This document shows positions 38,901 through 51,800 of a stretch of DNA of 64,000 nucleotides, one piece after another. Position 1 is the first letter of the stretch, and every line of letters starts with the position of its first letter. A model generated the notes under the pieces. That model was not told the DNA's origin. It was given only the letters and a program-made list of their open reading frames with translations, and ran no database searches. Position numbers and translations under genes: made by a program. The DNA is from Pterobdella sp. o SKG-2022 (taxonomy: Eukaryota; Annelida; Clitellata; Hirudinida; Piscicolidae). The stretch lies in the NCBI GenBank assembly GCA_964035795.1, contig OZ038322.1, positions 15,175,447-15,239,446 on the forward strand, read 5' to 3'.

Positions 38901-41900
38901 ACCATCATCATTAATTTTCAACATTCTTATTTTTTAAAAAAGGCTTTACGACATATTTTTCATCAAAGTTTTATATAAGAGTAGTTTTAAGGGAGGTTTT
39001 ATGTATATTGTTTGAGGTTTAGTCGGGTTGATGATAGTGAACATAAAGACTTGGAGGCATTTGTTACATATAAAACTCACAATGATTTATACAAGAGAAA
39101 TACAATTGATCATAATGAAGTTAGCAACCTGGTCATATAACCGTTGACGTAGTTCTGGTTCAGAATCTGATGCAGTCACATGTGGAATGTGGTTCCAGAA
39201 GATTAGTAAAATTTTTGAAATAAACAAATAAGTTTTATTTCCATGTTTATAATTATAATTATTGTTTTTAATAGCAAAAATAGCAATAGTAGCATCAGTA
39301 ATATTAGTGTTAAAGATGATCACTCGGAACCAACCCTTGCCCAGCATCCTGCTCCGACATCGTTGTTGAAGGTGCTGTAGTCTTCTGAGGACCACAAAGA
39401 CTTCTTAATCCCTTGCGCCTTTTTGCTCGAGTTTGTGCCCGGGTAGTGAGCTCTGTGCAAGTGCATTGCATGGGGTTTGGTGCATATAATGTTTAACAAT
39501 TTGAAACTCAATACAATTGAAGCGATTCGACGCTATATAAAACTGAATAATTAAAAAATTGAACTAATTTGAAAAAAATCTATTAAAAAATTTTCTATAA
39601 TATAATTAATTATAATGAAATACATCAATACTGACCCAATAATATCAACAGCATCAAAGAAAGTTTTATCCTTAGCCATTTCTTCAGCCACATACCAATC
39701 GCCATCCCCCACCACCATCTTCACTTTGTCGAAACCATACTCTTTCAACTTCTTCTTCAATGCCTGTTGAATAAAATTATGGAAGTTTGAAATCAATTTC
39801 TAAATCTTTTCAGTCAAATAAATAAAAAAAATAAAATTATTTTAATAAAAATAATAAATCAGAAACAACTCACAATGACATACTCCTTGGTGTATCTTCT
39901 TTCATTCCACACCTGTTGACAATGAGGTTATGTCGTTTAAAACCATTTGAAGATACATAGATAGATGAATGGATCAATAAGCCGATTTTTATTGAAATAA
40001 ACCTTTTTTGTATTCACAAAAACAAATGGACGCTAAAAAAAAATATAGAGAAAGTCTATGAGGAATTTCTCGAAAGAACATGTAAAACAAATTTTATTTA
40101 ACTAAAATTTTCGATAAGTTCAACCTTATCATAGCATCTCATTTTTTCAAAAAATTCCTTATAAATAAAAAGTATATTTTAATTAATTCAAAATTACTAA
40201 GAACATACAATGTCTTACAAAAAAATATAAAAAGCCTCAAAAATTATTTCAAAATTTTATTCATTAGTGTAAGAATATTCAATATTAGTGAAACAGAATG
40301 CCTGAATCAATAGCAAAAACTATCCAAAAACGATAAACAATGTGAAAAAGCTTTAATATTTATAAAATTTTCCTTTAAAATGCTGTATTATTTGTAATTT
40401 CAACATTTTAAGTTTCAACAAAAAAACTTAAGGTAAACCAGCTTGAGAAAGCTCTGACAACAAAATTATTTTTAATACCCTTTATCACCACTCACGCCAA
40501 TGCAGTCAATATCCAACCCGTGATGCTCCTTGGCTCCCTTCACCCACTTTGCCACGTAGGTTGCTGTGATCTGTGGTGGGTTTTGTCTTATAATGTGTTC
40601 AGAATTAGGTTAAAGTTACTCAAGATAGGGTTTTAGTTGTTGCTACCTAAAAATCATTGTTTTTTAACTAATAAATGTATATATATAAACTGTCTCATTT
40701 AGAACTGGAAATATTTTTTTAAAAAACACAGAATAAAGCAAATTAATGAGTTATAGACCTACCTCGGGATACTTGAATGGGTCATGGGACTCTTTACCAA
40801 CCTTTCATGAAACAATATTAAGTGCTATTGAATGTATATATTGGGCTGATGATTAATATGTCAAAGTTTTTTGGTACTTAATGAAATTTTGTCATTTTGA
40901 TATAAAATTAATTATATTAGTATAATCTCTAAAAAATAATAATTTGGCAAAAATTCAGTAATTATCATGAGTAAGGAAATAGAAAGCACCCAGGCAGGGA
41001 AGGCCCATGGCAAGCCGCATAGCTTGATGTTAGGGTTCCTCTGAGAAGGTATGGTGCTTATGAGATAAATGGTGATAATGACCACGATACTACTACTACT
41101 AAGAATAATACTAAAAAATTAGAACAATATAAGTGATAAAAATATAGATGATAAGTGATGATAATGGTATTGTTGATAATGATAACATTTTTATTTTTTA
41201 TTGATTTTCTAACTCTATTTTAACTTATTATTAATCAATTAATTTTTATTATCAGAGATGGCAACTTTTTTGGCTTCCTTCATGATCCACCACTCGTATC
41301 CTCTGCTGTAATCCTCTTCCCATTCATGGTGCATATGTGAAGACTCTGTGCCATCTGCCATCAACATCATTCATTAGCTATCTGTATATCTAGCTATTTG
41401 AACATTTATCTATCTGTCTAACTACATATCTATCTACCTAACTGTCTTTCTACCTATTTATTCATCTAAGTGTTTATCTACTACCTATTCAACTGAGACA
41501 ACTAATATTATGAATATCAACAAAATTAGTTAACATAAAAAATCAAGTGAAAAGTGTTAAATTAGTTTTTTACATTTCCCATTTTTTCAGAGCAGAATTC
41601 AAACAACATAGCAATTACCTGTGGATTGAGCATCCCCTGGCACTTCAACTTTGAGGATGTGCAATGATGCTCCAAAATCAGGCTGTGGAAGGCATAATAA
41701 CACTTTAAATATTACTGTTGATAGTTTTATAGCTATATTCGGCTTTTAACATTTTGTTTGTTTTCGGATTGAAAACAAGTTTGTGTTGGACATTTATGCA
41801 TATAATACTTGTGGTCTATTTAGAATTAAATGCAATTTTTACTTTGAAAAGGTAGTCCAAAATTAAATCACGTTGTGGTTGGGGATAATTCACCAAAAGT

Positions 41901-42192
41901 TTACTGGTTGCCTGTCAAACAATTTTAATTTTTGGAATTCATTTAAATATTTTCAACTTTAAAAATTTATTTTTTTAACTTTTATTTAAACATTTTCAAA
42001 TTTAAAATTTATCTACGTATTTTCAACTTTCAAAATTTAATTGAATTTTTTTTCCCTCACCCCTCCGCCGCTCAAGCCTCCTATCCCTTCGAAAACCCTC
42101 CCAAGTGCTTTGGTCGCATCGATAGAATAAATCTTCAACGAGCAAGTTTGAGATATAAAAAGAAACAATACGAAAAATGCGCTGAATATCAT
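35914..42192 (-). CDS. GALC: Galactocerebrosidase (lysosomal beta-galactosylceramidase)
   Basis: Glycoside hydrolase family 59 enzyme that removes galactose from galactosylceramide in lysosomes. Exons in reading order: 42192-42061, 41911-41843, 41682-41619, 41354-41266, 41040-40990, 40801-40763, 40570-40496, 39912-39874, 39763-39636, 39452-39335, 39166-39129, 38856-38732, 38552-38413, 38133-38044, 37822-37733, 37570-37432, 37304-37195, 36928-36855, 36795-36709, 36596-36514, 36324-36242, 36057-35914. All phases match; 668 aa against about 685 in human. Signal peptide [13 protein letters not shown], then [20 protein letters not shown]. The acid/base Glu is in VWNER (about residue 177) and the nucleophile in LWSSEDYST (about 252). 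[19 protein letters not shown] and the lectin-like C-terminal domain (GDYSW, DNFVV) follow. Exon 16 has a second donor 6 nt downstream (after 37426). The acceptor of exon 6 is weak. Confidence 0.95.
36400..36440 (-). repeat. tRNA-derived SINE-like fragment in a GALC intron
   Basis: Read on the minus strand, an A-box-like TGGCTCGGTTGG (36440-36429) is followed by a B-box-like GGATTTGAATCC (36411-36400). Spacing is shorter than in a true tRNA gene, so it is a decayed tRNA-derived element. Confidence 0.4.
41373..41492. repeat. Imperfect CTAT/CTAC tetranucleotide tract
   Basis: About 120 bp of degenerate TATC/TACC/TCTA units in the third GALC intron, directly upstream of exon 4 in the gene's orientation. 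Confidence 0.65.
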
Positions 42193-44400
42193 AATTCCTA
42201 ATATGGTTTTCTAATAATGGAAAATATTAAAAAGTTGAGGTTATTTATATAAATGAGCTCACATGAATAAAAAAACTTTACAACTTGCATGTGACAAAGT
42301 TAATAAGTTTGCCTAATTTTATTAACCCAACTAATTATCAAATTTAATACTTAACAATCATATGAAAACTAAAGTGAATGTCTTAAATTATTTAGAATTT
42401 GAGTAGTTTATTCAAAAGAAAATGTAAAGCTAAAAGTAAAAAAAGTTAAAAACATTTCTATTTTTTTAAATTATAAATATTTAAGAAAAAAATATTTCGA
42501 ACATTTTCAGTTTTTAAAATTTATTTGTTAAGAAATGTTAATTAGTATAAATATAACTAATATTTACCATGAATTAAATTTTTTGCAAAAAATTTTTGAG
42601 ACCGAACTATATTCATTAAACTTAATATGTGAAAGCTCGTTTTAGGTAGGTCATTGGGTGAACAATGCAACCAACGTCCTTAAATGCCTTGTTTCGTTTT
42701 CACTTCTACCAACGCTCTTTAGCAGAATATATTGCCAAATTATTTTTATTTCGTCAAAAAATCTAGTTCGACAATGAAATTGTAACAAAAAAATAAATCC
42801 CGTGAAAATTAAAGGCTTAAACATGTATTTTTACAAGGTTGAGTGGTTTCGAATGTGGCAGATAAAGAAAAATGTATAAAGATGCAAAAATGAATGCTTA
42901 GCAAGAGCGTTTGTAAATGTCGTCATGTTGATTGTATGTTCGACATCTATGTTGGAATGGATATATGTACAGCGTAGGAGTGATAGTTCAACGTTTCTTT
43001 AAAAGTTTCATGATACCGTGTGGTATTGCGCTGTTTAATTTAGTACGGTTGATGCGAAGTTTTTTTTGCAAAATTTTGTTTGTGTTGTATGTGATACTAG
43101 ATTTTATCATTTTGGAAAAACTTGGTTCATGTTTTCCAATAATTTTTTTTTGTTTGTCGAACAAACAGAAGCTTTAGAAGAGAAAACTTTTTGATTATGC
43201 TCAAAGGTTGAATAATCAAAACTAATGAGATCTTTAAGCGTTGATTATTATTTATTTTAGTTCTATTTTTAAATTATCATTTTAGTCCCGCGTGACTTCT
43301 AGCATTTTCGGAGTGGCATGAGCTTTACTATAATTTTTCTTTTTAAGTTAATCAAAACCTGAAATGCGTTATCTGACGATATGGAAAAATTAGAATTGAT
43401 CACAATTCAAATTATTCAATTTTTCATATAACTTTTTAAAGACATCTTAATATGCTTATAAAGTTTTTTACGCCGATTTATGAAAAAACTTTAGTACATT
43501 TATTGAGCAAAAACAGCTATAATTTTCGATAAGTTTAGCTAATGTTTAAAGATAAGGCTAAACTTATCGAAAATTATAGCTGTTTTTTTGATCAATGAAT
43601 GTACTAAATTTCTTCCATAAATTGACGTAAAAAAATTGTTAAATTCTTCATATGATCTGAAAACTTTTACAAATTTTTGGTGGCTGTTATTATTTGCTCA
43701 TGGGTTGAAAATATCATCGGCACAATTCTTCACATTAATATTGTTTCAGCTGAAAAATAGAAAGTTAAAGTATTAGACTACAGGTGAATCTTTAGGAAAG
43801 TCGTTTTGAAAACAATGTTTCTATATTGCAGAGATACTTGTGCCGTAAAACTGTTTGAACACGAAACTAAAATTTATTTTATACATCATCAAATTCTAAC
43901 TTTTGATTTTTTAATATAACGGTCTGTTTTTCTTTCTTTTGATATTATGAGCTTTTATAACTTCAAGTTTTTTTTAGTGTAATCAGTTAAAAATTTTGAA
44001 TTTCAAAATATAAAATCAAAAAACTTGTTTTTTAATTAATTTTAGTTTTTTTTTTGGAAAAATAATTTTTATTTATTTTGTAAGCTCATCGCCATAAAGA
44101 AGAATGTTTTCACACTGAAATTAATTTTTTTCGCTACTTTTGTTCAATCTTATCTAAACTAAACATCTTTTAAGCTTCATTTATTTTTATTTTTAACATT
44201 TACTTCAATGATGAAAGCGAAGATAAAAATGTTTTGAAGTCACATTTTTAATGTCAAAAGTGATTTTTAAAATACTTCATTTTTAGCGAAATAATTTATT
44301 TCATATTATTGAACTTTAATAAAAAAAGAAGAAATTTCAACACTCAAAAGTTTAATTAAGTAATGATAAAAGTTCCAACTTAATAACCTATTGTTTACAG
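42193..44400. other. Divergent intergenic region between GALC and DHHC gene
   Basis: About 2.2 kb between two genes reading away from each other, so it should hold both promoters. No coding exon was recognised. A less AT-rich patch lies at 42640-42740. The main structure is the large inverted repeat at 43463-43636. Confidence 0.5.
43463..43636. repeat. Near-perfect inverted repeat (MITE-like), arms about 77 bp
   Basis: Arms 43463-43539 and 43558-43636 are reverse complements at nearly 90% identity by eye and are separated by 18 bp. The inner block (ACAGCTATAATTTTCGATAA and the next 7 bases) is identical. There are no coding frames. It looks like a foldback or MITE-type element; no clear target-site duplication was seen. 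Confidence 0.7.
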
Positions 44401-44427
44401 ATAAACAGTGACTTTGGAAAACTGGTG

Positions 44428-47400
44428 ATGTTGGTGATGGGGTCGGTGTCAACTAGGTTGCTTCCTGCTATATCTGCTTGGCTCTTGCTCATTTCATCAA
44501 ATTTTCTTTTTTGTTTTTTTATGTAAGTCACTCAGTTTATTTCTAAAATCATTTGGCAATTTAAATTTTTAAGAAATATTTCATTGAAGTTATCATTTAA
44601 TAGTTAAAGAAAATTCAAGTATATTTTATTCTTTAGTCTTTTAATTCAGTTGTGTTGATGAAATTCAAAAAAATTTACCTTTGATTGAAAATCTACAAAT
44701 CCTAAACAATGCAATAATAATTCACATACTAAATTTCTTCTACAGACTTACTGATTTGGTTACAAAGTTTTCTTTTACACTCGCGATTTGCCAGGGTTTC
44801 ATATCATTTTTTGTTGTTATAAACTTTGCTCTTGCTACCTTCATGGACCCAGGCTTTTATCCCAAAGGTTTTATACAAATAATATAAAAATTCACATTAC
44901 TTTTTAAAATTATCTTTTGTTGATTAGAAGTAATTCAATTTTTCTAAAGTTTTTATCTTCTATAAATAAAAATTAATATATTAATCTACAAAAACCACAA
45001 GATTAAATGTTTAAAATAAAATTAATATTTTATTATATAAGCTACAATAAAAATAGTACTTAAATAATTCAAACCTCTTATGCATATAAAATCTTTTCAA
45101 CTCATTCGTCTATTAACCATTTTCACTTCTTCAACCCTACCAGCACATGAGGATGAGCTAGAAGAGGATGACGTCCATGCGCCTCTTTACAGGAACATAC
45201 AGATCAAAGATGTTAGCTTTTATACATCAACATTCAATTTAAATCATTTTTATAACACAAAAATTGAAAATATTTTACTCAGCTTATTTTTTTTAAATAA
45301 AAAATTTTATTATTTACTTTTAAAAAAATATATAGCGTTTTATTCATATAGCACTCTCATTCTATATGTAGCCAGTAAATTTCCAAAAATTTTGGAATGG
45401 GTTTTAGCTGCTATATATTTTTGTTATGAATATACTATGAAAGAAGTTGAAAACCAGCTGATTATTGAGTTGGTTATTTAATGAATGAAAGAATTGCAAG
45501 TTGAAAGATAGACTTAACCAAAAACAGGTAGTAGTAAGATTAAAGTGGTGTGGTACCTGCCACATCTACAGACCTCCTCGATGCTCCCACTGTAGTGTGT
45601 GTAACTGTTGCATTGAGGTTTTTATTTCTTCTATCATCATGTGTGATGTATAATATACATGTGCTTTATGAGCTGAATTTGATGCATGCATATATTGTAA
45701 GATGAAGGCTAAATTTGATTTTTTTATTATGTGGTATGGAATCTCTTTAAATTGATGCCACTTATAGTAGTGTTGAAGTTAATGTTATCTCTCATTTTTG
45801 TATACCACCATCACTCCTCTTTTGTAACCAGGCATTTGACCACCACTGCCCTTGGGTGAACAACTGCATAGGCAGACGAAACTACCGCTTCTTCTTCGTC
45901 TTCCTCTCATCCCTTTCAATGCAACTCATTTTTGACTTCAGCCTTTGCCTGGTGTTTTTGTTGCACCACCCATCCCAGGTGAAGAACACCCACAACATCA
46001 TATGGTGAGTTTTATTGTTAAGAAGGAAAGTTTTTGTTTTTGTTTATTCAACCTCAATGACGGTTGGGAAATTTATAAATTAAACGCCCAATAAGACAGC
46101 TTGATTTATTGAGTTATAGTGTTTTTAGATAGATAACAAGATTTAAATAATATTTTATTCCCCGGTGATCAAATTCACTTGATTTACATAAATTTTTTGT
46201 TATTTCATACTTTCTTATAATTTATTTTACACGCAAAATTAGAAAATTTTAGACATTGAATTATTTTAAAAAACTTATTTTTGATAATTTTAATTTTTTC
46301 AAAATAAGGTTGAACTTATAAAAAATTTGAGTTTTTATTTTTGAAAGGCGAATGTATCTAAAATATTTTAATTTGGCGTATAAAATCAATGAGGGTTTTG
46401 AACAAAAGATACATAGGATGTCTCCGATAGGTATAAATTACAAAACTGATGGTTTTTCATTTTAGCACAAAAAAAAGCTTCAAATAAATAGCGTATATAC
46501 AACTTTTCAGTGCTCAGTTATATAGTTTGAAAGAGTAACTAACTATGCAGTGTGTGTCTGATGGTGTTGGTGTGCATACTCGCAGTGCCTGTTTTTGGCC
46601 TCACCATCTTCCATGCCATCCTTGTCGCCAGAGCTCGCACCACCAATGAACAGGTGAGTGCTGGTTCTTTGTAGTTGTTTTTTTATTGTTTTCAGAGGTT
46701 GTAACGGTGGTGGTTGTAGTAATGTTAATTTCATTAACGTTTCTTCTAGCTCTTAACATTAAAGATGATGTTGATACATCAGTCTAATAATGCTGTTGCG
46801 CAGGTGACAGGCAGGCTGAGGGATGGTCAGAACCCTTTTGATGTGGGCTGTTGTGAGAACTATCGCAATGCCCTCTGTAGTCCTTTGTGGCCCAGGTTGT
46901 GTTTGTGTTGTTATTACCTCTTTGTTTTTGTTCACATTTTTTTGTTTGATTGTTATAGAATTTTATAAAATAAGATTTTTAAAATTCAAGTTTTTAATTT
47001 GTTTGCCTTAAAGTTTAACTGTAATTATTTTTTTCAAGCATATTTTTATACTGGTAATTTTGGATATAATCTCGACTCAAAATTTTTTAAAAATAAATAG
47101 ATGAAACTATAAACAACTTTGTTGCTCTTGACAGCCTAAAAAGCTTTTCTATATCTGAATATCATTATCTACACGACTTTGTAGAGTTAAGTGTTTAAGA
47201 GATATCTATTTACTACCATGGTATGCCTTATATCTGATATATATAAGCATGAACGTTAGATTATCTATTACTAAGGAATTCTGATAAAGATAAATTTTTC
47301 GAAAAATTCTTTTTAATGAATGTCTTTCGAATTCTTTGTTAATTTTCAAATCGTTTTTTAGGAAATTATGCATAACTTTTTGTCAGTTATATGTTAGGGT

Positions 47401-48896
47401 AAGCAAATAACACAAACATAAAATTTTTCAAATTTAATGTCATCAACCAATTTTTCGTGACTGAACTTTTCAAAAATTATCGAAATGTTAGCTCACCAAT
47501 AAAATACAGCACAAAGGATTGAAGAAGCTTAATACGAAGATTTTGGATTCGTTAAAAAATCATCATAAAATCTATTGAATACTATAGTTCAGTTTGTTTT
47601 GGAAATAAATTTAATTGTTATAATGAATCGCTTATTGAATCATGAAAGGGAGGAATGATGATGATGATGACGCATGTATCTAAAAAAAAGGTTTTCCAAT
47701 GTTGATGTGAAAACCAGCTGAAATATATATTCAGATGTCAATAAACACTTTATGAGACTTCTTTATTTTTTTTCGTTTCACTCACACTACAGACTGCAAA
47801 CGACCAACTCGACCCTCAAAACAGAGGAGCTTCTGTTGCAATCACACAAAGACAATCTCTTCACCCACGTTGCTATTTCTATCTCTATTATTTATTAGTT
47901 TTTTATATAATCATATTTTTAGCTCGAACTTCCTTGGTACCTTAGAGTATGTAGTTTTTATTGATTTTTTAATGGGAAACGTCAATCACCTTGATGGAGT
48001 TTAATTAGTCTAAGATGAAATATTTTGAAACAACACAACTTTTTTAGTCTAATTTGCATTGCAATTGATGGGAGTCTTCCAAAGCTTCATGTAGTTTTTG
48101 TGGGCTATAGTGATAATTGTACATCTATCATTATTTATTTTAAAATTTTTAACTTTACCGCCATTGCTGCACAAAAACAGATGATAAACAAAACAGAAAG
48201 GATGCACGTGCGCAACGACTCCTTCAACAACCTCCTCCAGATCAACAACAACGACAACAAAGTCACCGACAACAACAAGCCACCAGAGGAGGATGTGAGC
48301 CACCAGAGAAACACAAAGGAACAACAAGGCACAAAACACAGTGACTTCCATCCCACATACTCCATGCCTTCGACTGATAAAAGAATTCCTTTAGCGACGT
48401 TTGAGGAGGATTTGGACCTGCCTCTTGGAGGGTCTGCACACTCCCTCCGCAGACATCTCCATCTCACCTCCAAACCTTACCAGCCTACTCCCATCAAAGG
48501 TTCTCTGCAGTTTATCTTGATGTATTTGTTAAAAATAATCATATTAATAGTTTTGTTAGTTAGTTAGTTAATTAGTTAGTTAGTTAATTATTTATTTAGT
48601 TAGTTAGTTATTGCTTAGAACCAGTGACTCATACAAATGAACATGTTAATTTATTTTCACATTAGCACCATATCAACAACCACGCAGACTCCAAGCAATG
48701 TGAGGTGGAGTTGTATTCAGTGCAGAGTTTTGAGAAAGGTGTGCCCTCTTCTCTCCTTCTCAAGAAGCCCCCAATCAGCCACAAGCCACCCAGTCATAAG
48801 CACCACTCTACATCACCACACACAGACCCCCAACATTCATCTCGAGACCAACAAAACAGTTCTGACAACGGAGAGAGCTTTGAAATTGCTGTCTGA
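44428..48896 (+). CDS. DHHC palmitoyltransferase, ZDHHC5/8-like
   Basis: Integral membrane enzyme that attaches palmitate to cysteines of target proteins. Exons: 44428-44522, 44746-44867, 45144-45211, 45528-45617, 45832-46004, 46551-46653, 46804-46895, 47793-47868, 48181-48499, 48688-48896; phases match, giving 448 aa. TM1 and TM2 come first, then [10 protein letters not shown] (the conserved DPG), an acidic linker (HEDELEEDD), the zinc-binding cysteine-rich domain ([20 protein letters not shown]), and the catalytic DHHC at about 128-131 followed by [18 protein letters not shown]3 and TM4 follow, then [22 protein letters not shown], typical of ZDHHC5/8. The cytoplasmic tail is shorter than in vertebrates and ends FEIAV, resembling the PDZ ligand of ZDHHC5/8 (EISV). 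An AG at 44399-44400 leaves open that the start lies in an upstream exon. The acceptor at 48687 was chosen because it alone keeps phase. Confidence 0.9.
48556..48611. repeat. (TTAG)n tetranucleotide repeat
   Basis: About 56 bp of TTAG with a few TTAA and TTTA breaks, in the last intron of the DHHC gene. Confidence 0.85.
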
Positions 48897-51800
48897 CTAT
48901 CAATTTTAATTCTTTCAATAGTGTCATTTTGTGATGAAATTTTCTCTCAATTTCCTTGATAATAATCAAAATATCAATTTAAAGCTTCGCACCGCTTATA
49001 AGCTTAGTGTCCATAAGGTTGTATACTACCGTACTGCAGAGCCTGCGAATCTCAGTTGTGAAATATTTAATCATAAGCATCTCTATAAAAAATTTTTTAA
49101 ATGGCAAGTATTTCAATATTAAATGTTTCCAATCATAAGTATATTAATGTTGAATGTATAAGGATATCGCTACTCACGTTTAATTCATTTACAGCTGAAG
49201 TCGTTTTGGTGGATTAGTTCATTGGTCAGTATATCAATACTAAATCATTCATAATCCCTTGTTTCATCGTCAATCTTTTGTCCCCAATAAATTTTTGTTT
49301 TGATTATACAAATTATATATTTTTGCTGAAGAATTCAGTATTGAAATTGTTGTCGAGAGGCAACTTCCTGCACTCTCACCTGCTTGTTTGTTGCCATCTC
49401 AAGAAGATCTCCCTCAGTGATATTTTGCATTGATTTTATTTTGTCTGAATCATCATGATTTTACTGCGTTATGTAGTTAGCTGTTACATGTGTGTCTTTG
49501 TTACTGAACTCAATGCTGATTTGATATGAATTTCTACTAAGTCTTCGTGAGATTGTTTAAAGTTGTTGAAGGAGGTCATGATCACATTTAAGTACTTTTT
49601 AATGCTTACACTAGCATTACATATCGTTAGTGATATTTGTCACTTAAATTGTTGTAGGTAAGGTTAAATTTCACTCAAAATTATTTAAATAATTGTTATA
49701 TGGTTTTTTATCGAAATACCAATAAATTAGATACGAATTATATTATCTGTGTTTCATTAATTATTTATAATCTCGCTGTTTTTTTCTTGGAAACGCACCT
49801 AAGGCGAGCTGAACGGCATAGACGGAGAATAAACATAATGCTTTTTCGCACTTTTCAATGTCTCTATTTAGAACTTCAAAATAGGAGTTTTTTTTAGATA
49901 GATTTAACTTTAAGAAAAACTTTCTGATAAGATCAACCCCACCATGAATCCACGAGTATTATTAAAGTGACACTTAACTACTTAAGCTTCAAAACAACTT
50001 TTTAAATTATTCTCAGTACGTTTTGCCATCAACCTGCTTGCTTTGAATCAAAAATTTAATTTAAAATACAGAAAATAATTAGTGTGCCTACGGACTGGTC
50101 CACGATCGTGAATATTTACTGAAGATTTGATATTTAAAAGACAAATATACAAAAAAATCATATTTAGCTGACATATGTGAATATTAAAAATTCATCAATG
50201 CTCTCTAGTCCCAGAAAAAGATGCCAAAACTTCGAACCAGTAATTTTAGCTCTTAAATAATCCATTAATTAGAATCTAGACAACGTTTTATAAATTATTT
50301 TCATTGAGTCTGAACTTTTCTTTTTTGCGCATATTTCTTTTTAACAATGATAAAATATATCACGGCAGACAATTAAGCACACACAAACAATCAATCTTTG
50401 AATTCTTTCTCAGGCTTGTGTTTAACAACTTTCTCTAGGTATTTTTATTTCCCTCATGGTTATAGCTAGTTTATATTGCAAAGACTTGTATTTCTAGCCA
50501 ATAAGTTTTAAATTTTGATGGAATGATTTTATGTGTTTATCAAAATATATGATTAAAATAAATAAGTTATGTTCTTGATTTTTTCAAATTTTTATAACTT
50601 GTAATTATCCACTTATTTTCATTGCGAAATCATTTAAGACTTTTCAACCACATACTCCCAGGTATAATAAATGGAAGGTGAACAGTAGATAAAGATTGTA
50701 TCTTTAATCTTGAAAAATTTTGAATTATTAAGTTACTTGTTTACGCCACATCATTTTCCATTAATGTTTGAAGAGAAAAAAAAACTTTGGGGTTAATGTC
50801 ATGATATAAAAACTTGAGAATGAACAATTGGCTTGGGTAAAATTATAACAACTCAGTATTTCTAGTCATGATACAAAAATATAACGTTGTTCGAATCAAT
50901 TAAAACTAATTTGATATTCGAAATATAACCATGAATCACTACAAAAAAGCAAATCTTTTGAATTTATTAACAATTACTAACTATAAAATTGAATCAACTA
51001 GTAAATCTTAAATTTTATTATAAAAAATATTATATCAACTAGTGGAAAACAACAGATGTTATTATTTTTGTTTTAAAGGAAAGTTTTTTAAGAAAGGTCT
51101 TTTCTTAATTATTAACTATGAGCACTTTGAAAATAGAAAAGGTGAAAAGGTACCATTAAAAATGTACTAGTCTCGAAAGAATGATATCATGTAGTGTTTT
51201 TAAATTTTTTTGGGTAAAAGTTTGAGGTTGTTAAATAAATGCTGTTTCAAATCGATTGATATACAAAAATACTTTAAAATTCAAACTAAAATTTCAAATA
51301 GCCATTAAATCGAAAAGTTATAAGTTATATGTTTTAAATAACAAATATTAAACCAGGTTCGTTATTATATATGTATATAATTAAATATATCCAATTTATG
51401 TAACATTTGTTGTTATTTCTCGTAACGAAGAAATCCTAACCAGCTTATATCGCATATAATTTCCTTTAGCTATTTTAGCGTACTTTACGTTGGATATAAG
51501 TAGATTAACCAACAGCTATAATTTCCTATACTTTAAAACAATAATTAATTCATAAAAAATGTTTGAAGAAGTTATTTTCAGCTAGTATTCGCTTCTCAAA
51601 CCTAAAAGCTTTAAATTTAGTTTAGATGCATGCATTTGAGGCTTCATTTATGTTTGCGTTTAGATTCATTAACAGCATGTCGACTGGTAAAAAATCTTAA
51701 TAACATAATAAACATTTCTTTTTAAGATTTTTTCTGAATTTCGCTATTATCATCAAGACAAATATTTTGGCACTTTTTTGGTTTAGTTTCATATTCAGAT

